The notes under the pieces are model-generated. The model was not told the origin of the DNA, did not search any database, and was given only the letters and a program-made list of their open reading frames with translations. Positions 18,033-26,506 of a DNA stretch of 64,000 bases are shown here, one piece after another (the stretch's first letter is position 1; every line of letters begins with the position of its first letter). Source of the DNA: Candidatus Latescibacterota bacterium (GTDB lineage: Bacteria; JAAXHH01); assembly GCA_022823465.1 (NCBI GenBank), contig JAJEHX010000038.1, forward strand, positions 1-64,000. The letters are read 5' to 3'. A program made the translations under genes and the position numbers.

Positions 18033-18761
18033 ATGACCGTTTTTCTCGACCCGTTACGTACTGCAGGCCGCACGGCGCTGGACCTGGTCTATCCGCCATG
18101 CTGCGTACTATGCAGGGGCCGGATTTCCCATGATCGGATGGTCATATGCGATGACTGCCGGTCCGGACTGCTGCCAATCGATGCGCCGTACTGCGAACGA
18201 TGCGGCCAGCCGCTGGACGCTCCGGTGGCGTCGTGTCCGGCCTGCCCGGGCCGTACCTTTTACTTTGACGGCGCGCTTTCCGGTTTCCAGTTCAACAGGC
18301 CGCTCCAGGATCTCATCCATCAGCTCAAGTACCGGAACCGTCCCGGCATCGGGCGGTTCCTGGGTTCCCTGCTGGCGAAAAGGGTTGAAGGGGAACCGGG
18401 GTTTCCGCATATTACGGCCGTTGTGCCCGTGCCCCTGCATCCCCTGAGAAAGCGGGAAAGGGGGTACAATCAGAGCGCGCACATCGCACGGGGCATATCG
18501 GACGCGACAGGCATTCCGGTCCTGGAGAACGTCCTTGTGCGGAACCGGAACACGCCGACGCAGACTTCTTTGAGTCCCGACGCGCGTATGTCCAATGTCG
18601 AGGGCGTGTTCGAGGCCGGCCGGGTCGAGGCGGTGCGTGACGCCACGGTCTCGCTGGTGGACGACATATTCACGACGGGGGCGACGATGAACAGTTGCGC
18701 CCGGGTCCTGCTTAAGGCTGGCGCCAAAAGAGTATTTGCCCTGACTATAGCGCGCGCCTGA
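18033..18761 (+). CDS. ComF-family amidophosphoribosyltransferase-like protein
   Basis: ComF/GntX family: an N-terminal double zinc ribbon followed by a phosphoribosyltransferase fold, related to DNA uptake or nucleotide salvage. The 242 residues show CxxC pairs (CCVLCRG, CDDC, CERCGQ, CPAC) in the first 75 residues, then VVPVPLHPLRKRERGYNQS and the PRPP loop VSLVDDIFTTGATM. ATG 18033 is preferred over GTG 18027. The stop codon lies within a perfect 16-bp duplication. The biological role is not settled for most members. Confidence 0.85.
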   Translation: MTVFLDPLRTAGRTALDLVYPPCCVLCRGRISHDRMVICDDCRSGLLPIDAPYCERCGQPLDAPVASCPACPGRTFYFDGALSGFQFNRPLQDLIHQLKYRNRPGIGRFLGSLLAKRVEGEPGFPHITAVVPVPLHPLRKRERGYNQSAHIARGISDATGIPVLENVLVRNRNTPTQTSLSPDARMSNVEGVFEAGRVEAVRDATVSLVDDIFTTGATMNSCARVLLKAGAKRVFALTIARA

Positions 18762-18787
18762 GCAGTTGCGTGCCTGAGCAGTTGCGT
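18756..18787. repeat. Perfect 16-bp tandem duplication spanning the comF stop
   Basis: GCCTGAGCAGTTGCGT occurs at 18756-18771 and again at 18772-18787 with no mismatch. The TGA in the first copy is the stop of the ComF-family gene. It lies 53 bases before pfp. Confidence 0.95.
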
Positions 18788-18840
18788 GCGCGGCTAAGCG
18801 GCGTCCGTATCACCCCAGGCAGTTGGAGAGAAGGTTCCAG

Positions 18841-19872
18841 ATGCATATCGGCATATTGACGGGCGGCGGCGATTGCCCGGGATTGAACGCCGCGATCCGC
18901 GCGGTGACACGCCGGTCGATAAAAACCTACGGTTCGACGGTCGTCGGAATACGCAATGGATGGGCCGGGTTGATCAACAATGATACCAGTCCCCTCAGCC
19001 TGGCCTCCGTGTCCGGCATCCTGCACCGGGGCGGCACCATCCTGGGTACTTCCAGGACCAACCCGATGAAGGATGAAGCCGACATCGAACGGATCACGAG
19101 AAACGTCAAGGACCTGGGCCTGGAGGCGGTGGTCGCCATAGGCGGCGAAGATACCCTGGGCGCCGCCGCGGCCCTGAACGAAGCCGGCATCCCCATGGTC
19201 GGTCTTCCGAAGACAATCGACAACGACATTGTCGGGACGGATATGACGTTCGGCTTCGACACGGCGGTGACCATCGCCACCGACGCCATAGACCGTCTGC
19301 ATACCACCGCGGAGTCCCATCACCGGGTCATGGTCATCGAGGTGATGGGCAGGCATACGGGCTGGATCGCGATCAAGTCGGGTATCGCCGGTGGAGCGGA
19401 CTGCATCCTGATACCGGAGGTGCCGATGGACCTGGACGATGTCTGCGCCCTCGTCAAACAGCGCATCGACCGGGGCAAGACGTTCAGCCTCGTCGTGGTC
19501 GCGGAGGGCTTCACGATGAAGGACGCCCCGGGCCAGGTGACCCAGGACGATCAGGTCGACGAGTTCGGACACGTGCGCCTGGGCGGCATCGGCGAGGTGG
19601 TCGGGGCCGAGATCGAACGCCGGGCGCAGATAGAGACCCGGGTGACGATCCTGGGTTACATTCAGCGCGGTGGATCTCCCACGCCCTACGACCGGGTGTT
19701 GGCGACGAGGTACGGTGTTACCGCGGCCGACCTGGTGCACAGCGGGGATTTCGGAAAGATGGTGGCGCTTAAGGGCGCGAAGATCGGAACCGTGCCGCTC
19801 TCCGAAGTGACCGGCCGGATTCGCACGGTGGACATGGAACTGTATGAAATCGCCCAGGTGTTTTTCGGATAA
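18841..19872 (+). CDS. pfp: 6-phosphofructokinase, PPi-type active site
   Basis: Phosphorylates fructose 6-phosphate to fructose 1,6-bisphosphate. The 343-residue protein has TGGGDCPGLNAAIR at the N-terminus. The phosphoryl-donor loop reads GGEDTLG with Asp104, and the next motif PKTIDNDIVG has Lys124. In this family Gly104 and Gly124 mark ATP use, whereas Asp104 with Lys124 marks pyrophosphate use, so a PPi-dependent, potentially reversible enzyme is inferred. ATG 18841 with GGAGAGAAGG upstream is preferred to TTG 18823. tpiA follows, forming a small glycolytic pair. Confidence 0.9.
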   Translation: MHIGILTGGGDCPGLNAAIRAVTRRSIKTYGSTVVGIRNGWAGLINNDTSPLSLASVSGILHRGGTILGTSRTNPMKDEADIERITRNVKDLGLEAVVAIGGEDTLGAAAALNEAGIPMVGLPKTIDNDIVGTDMTFGFDTAVTIATDAIDRLHTTAESHHRVMVIEVMGRHTGWIAIKSGIAGGADCILIPEVPMDLDDVCALVKQRIDRGKTFSLVVVAEGFTMKDAPGQVTQDDQVDEFGHVRLGGIGEVVGAEIERRAQIETRVTILGYIQRGGSPTPYDRVLATRYGVTAADLVHSGDFGKMVALKGAKIGTVPLSEVTGRIRTVDMELYEIAQVFFG

Positions 19873-19884
19873 CATTCCCCCGGA

Positions 19885-20670
19885 GTGAATTTGAAAACGG
19901 CGGCGCGCCGGTTGATCATCGCCGGCAACTGGAAAATGCATACCGACGTGGTCGACGGCGCCTCGCTGGTCGCCGGAGTGATCGAACGCACGGAATCGCT
20001 CGCCCTGGCCGCGGACCTGGTGTTGTGTCCGCCATTCACCCATTTGACCGTCGCGGCCACGCAGTTGTCCGGCAGCTCCATCTCGCTGGGCGCCCAGAAC
20101 ATGCACCCGGCTCCTGAAGGCGCGTTTACGGGGGAAGTGTCCGCCAGAATGCTGTTGACTTCGGGGTGCAGGTACGTTATATTGGGGCACTCTGAAAGGC
20201 GGACGTATTTCGATGAAACGAATGAGTCCGTCAACGGGAAAGTGAGATCCGCGGTTTCCGCGGGCCTTACCCCCATCCTCTGCGTCGGAGAGACGCTGGA
20301 GGAGCGGGAAGCCGGCCGTACCGAGACGGTGGTGGACGAACAGGTCCGCCGGGGTCTCGCCGGTACGGAACCCGAGACGGCAGACGATCTCGTCCTGGCT
20401 TACGAACCGGTCTGGGCGATCGGAACCGGAAGGGTGGCCACTCCGGATCAGGCGGACCAGGTGCACGGTCACCTGAGAGCGATCGTCGCGGATATGTTCG
20501 ACGACGACTTCGCCGGCCGGGTTCGAATACAGTACGGGGGAAGCGTAAAGCCGGAAAACGCGGGCGCCTTGATGGCCCGGCCGAACATCGATGGAGCGCT
20601 CGTGGGTGGAGCCAGCCTGGACGCCTCGTCTTTCGAGGGGATCGTCCGGGCCGGAATCGAAGGCCCCTGA
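19885..20670 (+). CDS. tpiA: Triosephosphate isomerase
   Basis: Interconverts dihydroxyacetone phosphate and glyceraldehyde 3-phosphate. About 260 residues with AGNWKMH at the N-terminus, GAQNMHPAPEGAFTGE, the electrophilic-His motif VILGHSERR, catalytic Glu in YEPVWAIGTG, and phosphate-binding YGGSVKPENA and GALVGGASL. The start is GTG 19885, or TTG 19891, which has GGAG 5 bases upstream; the two differ by two residues. It lies 12 bases after pfp. Confidence 0.95.
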   Translation: MNLKTAARRLIIAGNWKMHTDVVDGASLVAGVIERTESLALAADLVLCPPFTHLTVAATQLSGSSISLGAQNMHPAPEGAFTGEVSARMLLTSGCRYVILGHSERRTYFDETNESVNGKVRSAVSAGLTPILCVGETLEEREAGRTETVVDEQVRRGLAGTEPETADDLVLAYEPVWAIGTGRVATPDQADQVHGHLRAIVADMFDDDFAGRVRIQYGGSVKPENAGALMARPNIDGALVGGASLDASSFEGIVRAGIEGP

Positions 20671-20717
20671 TGTAAGCCGGCGGATTGCAGGCGTTCGCCA
20701 ATCGAAGGATACACACC

Positions 20718-21089
20718 GTGTTTACCTCTGTGGTTACGATCCATGTGCTGGTCTGTCTGGTTTTAATCCTGTCTGTCCTGTTGCAGTCGGGCAAGGGCGG
20801 TGGCCTGTCCAGCGCCTTTGGTACGGGAGGGCCTTCCGGCGGCATGGCCGGCCAGATGTTTGGTGGCCGGGGCGCCGCGACTTTCCTGGGTAAGGTGACG
20901 ACCGTGCTCGCGACGCTTTACATGCTGATCGTCATCGGTCTGAACCTGTTGCCCGACGAGGCGCAGGGCACGCGAAGCATTATCCAGGAAGAAGCCCTGA
21001 GAAACCAGCAGACGTCCCCTGCCCAGGGATTGCCCGAGGCGGAACCGGGCCTGCCCGCCGCTCCCGGAGATCCAGGGTCCACGCCTTAG
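20718..21089 (+). CDS. secG: SecG, protein-export translocase subunit
   Basis: Small partner of SecYE at the inner membrane. From GTG 20718, which has AAGGA at 20704-20708, the 123 residues form two hydrophobic helices flanking a Gly-rich loop (SGKGGGLSSAFGTGGPSGG), the classic SecG plan. A Pro/Glu/Gln-rich tail follows. SecG next to tpiA is a frequent bacterial arrangement. Confidence 0.9.
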   Translation: MFTSVVTIHVLVCLVLILSVLLQSGKGGGLSSAFGTGGPSGGMAGQMFGGRGAATFLGKVTTVLATLYMLIVIGLNLLPDEAQGTRSIIQEEALRNQQTSPAQGLPEAEPGLPAAPGDPGSTP

Positions 21090-21138
21090 TCCGCGGACTG
21101 TCGCGCGACGGCTCCTTCCGCCGCCGGACCGTCCTGAC

Positions 21139-21222
21139 GCCGAAGTGGTGGAATTGGTAGACACGCTGTCTTGAGGGGGCAGTGGGAGAAATCCCGTCGC
21201 GGTTCGAATCCGCGCTTCGGCA
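21139..21222 (+). tRNA. tRNA-Leu (anticodon GAG)
   Basis: An 84-base cloverleaf: acceptor GCCGAAG pairs with CTTCGGC followed by discriminator A at 21222. The anticodon stem CTGTC/GGCAG encloses loop TTGAGGG with anticodon GAG at 21173-21175, reading CUC Leu. A long class II variable arm (GGGAGAAATCCC) and T-arm GCGGTTCGAATCCGC are clear. The 3' CCA is not encoded. Confidence 0.95.
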
Positions 21223-21278
21223 CTTCCGACCTCTATCTAAGCGCTACATACCCGTCTACGTAGATCCGGAGGCGTCCC

Positions 21279-22937
21279 ATGCGTCCGGCGCGTCTTTTTG
21301 TCCCCGTGGTCGCTACCTTGGCGATCTTGGCGATCGTCTCCTGGTCTTCCGGCCAAAGCCCGCAGACGAATTCGGTGGGCAAGATCATGCCGCCGGATGC
21401 CGCTCCCCTGTCCCGACAGATCATCCGCGTGATGAACATGGAGCCGCGAAGCATCGATTCCGGCATCCATCCCTACGATGACGAAGGACTGGTCCTGCGG
21501 CCCTTCGAAATGCTGATGTGGCGCGACGAGTTCATGCAGCCCGTTCCGGGCGCTGCGGAGCGCTACGAACGATCCGAGGATGGCCTGTCCTGGACCTTTC
21601 ACCTGCGGCCCGGAGCCAGGTGGAGCGACGGCCGGCCGGTTACCGCCCACGATTTCGTATACACGTTCCGGCGGAACATCGATCCCGCGTCTGCCAACAT
21701 CTATGCCAATTTCTACTACGACTTCAAAAATGCCCGGGCGATCAACCAAGGCCAGATCGAGGACGTCGAACAACTGGGCGTACGTGCGCTGGACGACCTG
21801 ACGCTGGTCATCGAGACCGAACAACCGACCCCCTACCTGTTGCATATCATATCCTTCCCGGATACGTTCCCCGCGCCCCGCTGGGCGATTGAAAAGCACG
21901 GCAGAAAGTGGACCGAGCAGGGCAACATCGTTACCAACAGCGGGTTCAAGATGGCCGAATGGGTCCCGGGCAGCCATTTAAAATACGTACCGGATCCGAT
22001 GTACAACGGCCCGCACAAGCCCTTTCTGGAACAGGTCGTCCAGCTGTTCCGGGAGCCCGCGGCGGCCAACATCCTGCCCTACGAAAACGACGAAGTGGAC
22101 ATGGAGGCGGTCGACCTGGCGGAACTCCACCGCATCGAGAACGACCCCCGCCTCGGCAGGGAGATCGTCCGTTCGCCGAGTTACCAGACCTGGTACTTTA
22201 TTTTCAGGACCCGGGAACCGCCCTTCGACGACGTAAGGGTCAGGGAGGCCTTTACCCGGGTCATCGACCGGGAGTCGATCTGCCGCGTGATTCTCGGTGG
22301 AGCGGGCATCCCTGCGTATTCCATGATTCCACCCGGATTCGATGCCTACGCGGGGACGGAATATGAGGCGGTACAGGGTTACGATCCGGACCGGGCCAGG
22401 CAGCTCATGGCGGAGACCGGCTACCCGCGTGGACGTGGATTTCCGACGGTCGAAACGTGGCTGAGGGCGCCGAATCCCATCACCCGGAGAATCGCCGAGG
22501 CGATCCAGGGCATGCTGCGGAATCACCTCGGGGTGAACATCACCTTCCGCAGCGCCGATATGGGTTCCTACATGAGCGCCCTTTTCGACTGGCAGATTCC
22601 TCTCGGTTTCATCGCCTGGGGAGCGGATTACCTGGACCCGAGGAACATGCTGGACATGACCTGGCATTCACGCCCGCGCGGGGCGCAGCGCCAGGACTGG
22701 ATCCATCCCGCATTCGACGATCTCGTGGACCGGGCGATCGCGGAGAGGGATCCCGCCCGGCGCACGGAGATGTACAGGCAGGCCGAAACGATCCTGGTGT
22801 CCGACTACGGCGGGGCCTTCGTCTATCATCCGATCGGTTACGGTTTGCGCAAGCCCTGGTTGAAGGGATATTCCCGGCGGCCCGACGGCACGGTCGGAAG
22901 CCTGATGTGGACCGAAGTCTACATTGGCGCGCACTGA
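21279..22937 (+). CDS. ABC-type oligopeptide-like substrate-binding protein, family 5 (orphan 1)
   Basis: Periplasmic solute-binding protein of the OppA/DppA type (SBP_bac_5). The 552 residues start with a Sec signal peptide (MRPARLFVPVVATLAILAI) and carry the family core: WTFHLRPGARWSDGRPVTAHDF, then FRRNIDP, and VREAFTRVIDR mid-protein. GGAGG 7 bases before ATG is strong. No permease or ATPase gene lies beside it. It closely resembles the SBP at 44718-46367, including the mature N-terminus NSVG..(P)DAAPL. Confidence 0.9.
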   Translation: MRPARLFVPVVATLAILAIVSWSSGQSPQTNSVGKIMPPDAAPLSRQIIRVMNMEPRSIDSGIHPYDDEGLVLRPFEMLMWRDEFMQPVPGAAERYERSEDGLSWTFHLRPGARWSDGRPVTAHDFVYTFRRNIDPASANIYANFYYDFKNARAINQGQIEDVEQLGVRALDDLTLVIETEQPTPYLLHIISFPDTFPAPRWAIEKHGRKWTEQGNIVTNSGFKMAEWVPGSHLKYVPDPMYNGPHKPFLEQVVQLFREPAAANILPYENDEVDMEAVDLAELHRIENDPRLGREIVRSPSYQTWYFIFRTREPPFDDVRVREAFTRVIDRESICRVILGGAGIPAYSMIPPGFDAYAGTEYEAVQGYDPDRARQLMAETGYPRGRGFPTVETWLRAPNPITRRIAEAIQGMLRNHLGVNITFRSADMGSYMSALFDWQIPLGFIAWGADYLDPRNMLDMTWHSRPRGAQRQDWIHPAFDDLVDRAIAERDPARRTEMYRQAETILVSDYGGAFVYHPIGYGLRKPWLKGYSRRPDGTVGSLMWTEVYIGAH

Positions 22938-22958
22938 GAACAGGCAGGGAGGCGCGAG

Positions 22959-24257
22959 ATGACTGGTGAACCAACCGCCGTTCCGGCGAAACAGCGTATC
23001 AACATGAGTTGCGGGCAGACGCCGCTTTCACCTTCCTGTCTCGCGGCGATCGGACAGCAGCTAGCAGAACCGGTTTATTTTTCCCATTACCCCGAGGTGG
23101 AAAAAGAGACCTGTCTCATGCTCAAGGAGTTGATGCATACTCGAAACGGCCCCATGCTCATACCTGGTTCCGCCGTCTACGGCCTGGAAGCGGCCATGCT
23201 AAGCACCGTAGAGTCCGGGGACCGCGTGCTGACGGTCCAGACCGGCGTGTTCGGCCGTCTGTTGACGGCGCTGGCCAGGTTCGCGGGAGGCGATACGACC
23301 GAGATCGGCCTAGAGGAAGGGCGGTCGGTCAAGCCCGAAACGATCCGCAGTCACCTGCTCGCCAATCCGGAAACGAAACTGGTCGCGCTGGTGCACTGCG
23401 AAACCACGACCGGCACGCTGAATCCCATCGAGCAAGTCGGGCGGATGCTCAAGAACGAGTTTCCCCACGTGATCTACATGGTGGACTGCGTCTCTTCCTT
23501 CGGGGGCATCGAGGTATGGGTCGACGACTGGGGCGTCGACCTGATGGTCACCACGACCCAGAAGTGCCTGAACGCGCCGCAGGGCCTGGCGATTGTCGTG
23601 GCCAGCGAAAAGGCTTGGGATACGATCGAGAACCTGCGGAACGCGCCGCGCGCCATATGTCTCGATCTCCACTCTTGGCGCCGATACGGCATGGATGGCG
23701 GCGCCGCGCTGGGATACGGCCTGTCTGAAGAGGGAGACGTTCCGCGGGCGCTTAAACCCCATCCACGGGACTGGCCCGCCCACGGGCCCCATGCGTCATA
23801 CACCCTGGTCGTGGGACTGCACGCGTCGCTGAAGGCCATCATGGACGAGGGACCGGACCGGGTATACCGTCGCCAGTTTGTCGCGTCCAGGGCGGTACAC
23901 GCCGCACTCGGTGCGATGGGACTGGGTATTGTAGCCGAGTGCGCGGAAACGGCCGCTCCCGTTGCGACTCGCATAGCATGGTCCGCATTGCCGGATCATC
24001 TCGATATGGACGAGTTGCAGCGCATCCTGTTCGAAGACCACGGCATCGCCATCAGCAGTCTTGCCCGCATCGGGACAATGGGCTTTATGGCCGTTCCGGA
24101 ACACGTGCTGCGGACGATCTCGGCGTTGGAGCAGGCCATGAACAAGATGGGATGGGAAGTGGACGAAGGGGCGGGGGTGGCCGCTGCCCGGGAGGTTTTC
24201 GAGCATTCGGGGGTCTTTACGGGGCAAACAGACGGCACTCAGGACGCGGCCCTGTGA
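22959..24257 (+). CDS. Class V PLP aminotransferase, alanine-glyoxylate/serine-pyruvate type
   Basis: Fold-type I PLP enzyme of the class V family, most like alanine--glyoxylate or serine--pyruvate transaminases. The 432 residues have HCETTTGTLNPIEQVG, the aspartate motif MVDCVSSFGG and the Schiff-base lysine in TTTQKCLNAPQG (Lys202). GGGAGG precedes ATG 22959, and it lies 21 bases after the SBP gene, so they are probably co-transcribed. Substrate is not predictable from sequence alone. Confidence 0.85.
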   Translation: MTGEPTAVPAKQRINMSCGQTPLSPSCLAAIGQQLAEPVYFSHYPEVEKETCLMLKELMHTRNGPMLIPGSAVYGLEAAMLSTVESGDRVLTVQTGVFGRLLTALARFAGGDTTEIGLEEGRSVKPETIRSHLLANPETKLVALVHCETTTGTLNPIEQVGRMLKNEFPHVIYMVDCVSSFGGIEVWVDDWGVDLMVTTTQKCLNAPQGLAIVVASEKAWDTIENLRNAPRAICLDLHSWRRYGMDGGAALGYGLSEEGDVPRALKPHPRDWPAHGPHASYTLVVGLHASLKAIMDEGPDRVYRRQFVASRAVHAALGAMGLGIVAECAETAAPVATRIAWSALPDHLDMDELQRILFEDHGIAISSLARIGTMGFMAVPEHVLRTISALEQAMNKMGWEVDEGAGVAAAREVFEHSGVFTGQTDGTQDAAL

Positions 24258-24347
24258 CCGCTTCAGGCCAATACAACCGCGGATGGGCCGGCCCGGGCCC
24301 GGTCAACCCGGCCAGAAGACCCCGGGTTCCCGTGGTTGTCCCGAACT

Positions 24348-26114
24348 CTACCGTTTGTCCCTTTGGCCGGATCCGAACAGCCAGTCCCAGAATCCCTCGC
24401 TTCGATCCTCGACAGCCCGGTCCTTCACGACCTCCTTCGTGACATACAGCGTCGTCGACAGGTTGAGATGCTTGTCGACGCGTATGGCGTATCCGCCCCG
24501 GTCGTTACGCTCGAGCGCCTCGGTGCGCAGGTAGGGCTTCCATAACTCGTTGTACTGCCCGTGCCACAGGAACACGCCTGCCACGTCCTCGACCAGTATG
24601 CGTTCGGCCTCCCGGTAAAGCGCAATACGGCGCGCCGGATCGCCGATCAGGTGATTGGCGACTGACATGATGGACTCGAAGCGTTCGTCGTACCAGGCAT
24701 GGCGACCCGTCGAGCGCCAGATGCCGAGCAGGTTGCTGGGATCCATGTAATCGTATCCGTAGGGGATCATGGCGAAGGCGATGCCGCCCTGGTACATGGT
24801 TTCCATGAACAGTTTGGCTTCGGTGTTCTGCACGCCGATATCGATGTTCAGGTTGTGTTTCAGCATGGCCTGTACCGCCTGCGGCGCCTGTCCCCCCTGC
24901 AGGTTGGCCCCCCTGATCCACATCACGGTCCGCGGAAACCCTCTGCCGTCCGGATAGCCGGCCTCCGCGAGCAGCTTCCTCGCCAGGTCCGGGTCGTACC
25001 GCTGTATCGGCGCGAGTTCCCGGGTATTGGCTGCGGGAAAACCCTCGGGCAGCATGGACACGGCGGGAACGGCGATCCCCTGGAGGGTGGACTCGACCAG
25101 CGCTTCGGTGTCGACAGCGTGACTGAAGGCCTGTCGCACCCGCAGATCGTTGAAGGGCGGTTTGAACGTGTCCATCATCAGGTAGGTGGTCCCAAAGGCC
25201 ATATAGGTGTCCAACTGGTCCCTGAGCCTGGTATCGGTCTTCACACGGTTGATTTCCGCCTGGTTCGCCAGCGAAACGTGATCCGCCGCGCCTGCCGCGT
25301 AGGACGACAGCATCGGCGGGGGAACCGCGGCGTTGAAGAGCTTTGAGACCACCTTTTCCAGGTAGGGTTTGTGGGGTCCCCGGTAGTGGGGGTTCGGTTC
25401 CAGCACGATCCGGTCCAGCTTGGACCATTCCACCAGCCTGAAGGGGCCGCTGCCCAGCAGCGTTTCCGGCCGGGTCGACCAGCCTGATCCGTATTTCTCG
25501 AACAGGTGCGAGGGCGTTACCCAGCTGAAGGTCAGGATCAAAGGCAGGTAAGGGGTAGGATCTTCAGTGGAAAAGGCGATGGTGTGATCGTCCAGCGCCC
25601 CGACACCCAGGGAATCGAGAGGCAGTTTGGCGGCAACGACCCCACCCCAGTTCCTGATCGACCGGTAGAACCATTCGAGGTCGAACCCCGTGGCGGGATC
25701 CGCCCACCGTTTGAAGGTGTCCTCGAAGTCGTAGGCTGTAAGCGGATGGCCGTCGGCGAAGATCAGGTCGGGTTGCAGGTGGAAAGTCCAGGTGAGCCCG
25801 TCATCGGACACGTCCCACCGGGTCGCGGCGGCTGGCAGCAGGTTGTAGTTCCGGTCCATGCGCACCAGCGGTTCGTTGACCAGGGCGTAATCGTGACCGA
25901 TCACCTGGTAGTGTGAGGTGGCCATGTCCAGGTAGCGGTTCTCGGCCTTGAAGCTGGTAAAGACCTGGTACCCGGGGGGCGCCGCGTCGGGAGGAAGCGG
26001 AACGCCGATGGAGTTGACGTAGGGAACGGGCGGCTCCGTGTCCGGCCAGGCCAACGCCGCCGTGCAGGCCACGCATGCCGCGGAAAAGACCGCAATGGCG
26101 AATCGAACCTTCAC
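24348..26114 (-). CDS. ABC-type oligopeptide-like substrate-binding protein, family 5 (orphan 2)
   Basis: Periplasmic SBP_bac_5 protein, 588 residues from GTG 26114, with AAGGGG about 7 bases upstream. A longer GTG start at 26153 would overlap the Rieske gene. The N-terminus MKVRFAIAVFSAACVACTAA is a signal peptide ending at ALA, followed by NSIG.PLPPDAAP, a motif shared with the other two SBPs here. LTWTFHLQPDLIFADGHPLTAYDF matches the SBP family core. It is the third gene of a minus-strand operon after an amidohydrolase and a Rieske protein. No transporter genes are adjacent. Confidence 0.88.
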   Translation of the reverse strand: MKVRFAIAVFSAACVACTAALAWPDTEPPVPYVNSIGVPLPPDAAPPGYQVFTSFKAENRYLDMATSHYQVIGHDYALVNEPLVRMDRNYNLLPAAATRWDVSDDGLTWTFHLQPDLIFADGHPLTAYDFEDTFKRWADPATGFDLEWFYRSIRNWGGVVAAKLPLDSLGVGALDDHTIAFSTEDPTPYLPLILTFSWVTPSHLFEKYGSGWSTRPETLLGSGPFRLVEWSKLDRIVLEPNPHYRGPHKPYLEKVVSKLFNAAVPPPMLSSYAAGAADHVSLANQAEINRVKTDTRLRDQLDTYMAFGTTYLMMDTFKPPFNDLRVRQAFSHAVDTEALVESTLQGIAVPAVSMLPEGFPAANTRELAPIQRYDPDLARKLLAEAGYPDGRGFPRTVMWIRGANLQGGQAPQAVQAMLKHNLNIDIGVQNTEAKLFMETMYQGGIAFAMIPYGYDYMDPSNLLGIWRSTGRHAWYDERFESIMSVANHLIGDPARRIALYREAERILVEDVAGVFLWHGQYNELWKPYLRTEALERNDRGGYAIRVDKHLNLSTTLYVTKEVVKDRAVEDRSEGFWDWLFGSGQRDKR

Positions 26115-26149
26115 GATAAAGCCCCTTCCTCCACGACAGGTGCTACAGG

Positions 26150-26506
26150 TCACCCCAGGTACAGGATCACCTTGCCGTCTTCAATCTCCACCCGGTAGGT
26201 CTTGACCCGCATGCGGGGATCGTAGAGCGCCTGCCCGGTCGCGAGATCGAACTCCCACTGGTGCCAGGCGCACTTCAGGACCTGTTTCTCGTGATGATCG
26301 ACCGAGTATACTTCGTCCGCCGTTACATGGGGCCTCAGGCGGCCGAGGCAGAGCGGACCGCCTTTGTGCGGACACCGGTTCCTCAGGGCGTAGAACCGGC
26401 CGTTGATGTTGAACACGCCGATCCCGCCCCGTCCGCCCACGGGGACGATTCTGCGTTCACCCGGCGGCAGATCCTTCACGGCGGAAACCTCGTAGCGCTT
26501 GCTCAT
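26150..26506 (-). CDS. Rieske [2Fe-2S] ferredoxin-like protein
   Basis: A 118-residue soluble Rieske domain with Cys45-x-His47 (CPHKGGPLC) and Cys79-x2-His82 (CAWH), the four cluster ligands. It resembles the ferredoxin components or N-terminal domains of ring-hydroxylating oxygenases. ATG 26506 overlaps the upstream amidohydrolase stop by 4 bases (ATGA), a sign of translational coupling. No oxygenase large subunit or reductase is next to it, so its redox partner is unknown. Confidence 0.85.
   Translation of the reverse strand: MSKRYEVSAVKDLPPGERRIVPVGGRGGIGVFNINGRFYALRNRCPHKGGPLCLGRLRPHVTADEVYSVDHHEKQVLKCAWHQWEFDLATGQALYDPRMRVKTYRVEIEDGKVILYLG

Noticed and set aside
21088-21099. Palindrome AGTCCGCGGACT after secG
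   Set aside because: A 12-bp perfect palindrome without loop or T-run; likely chance in high-G+C sequence and not enough for a terminator or operator call.
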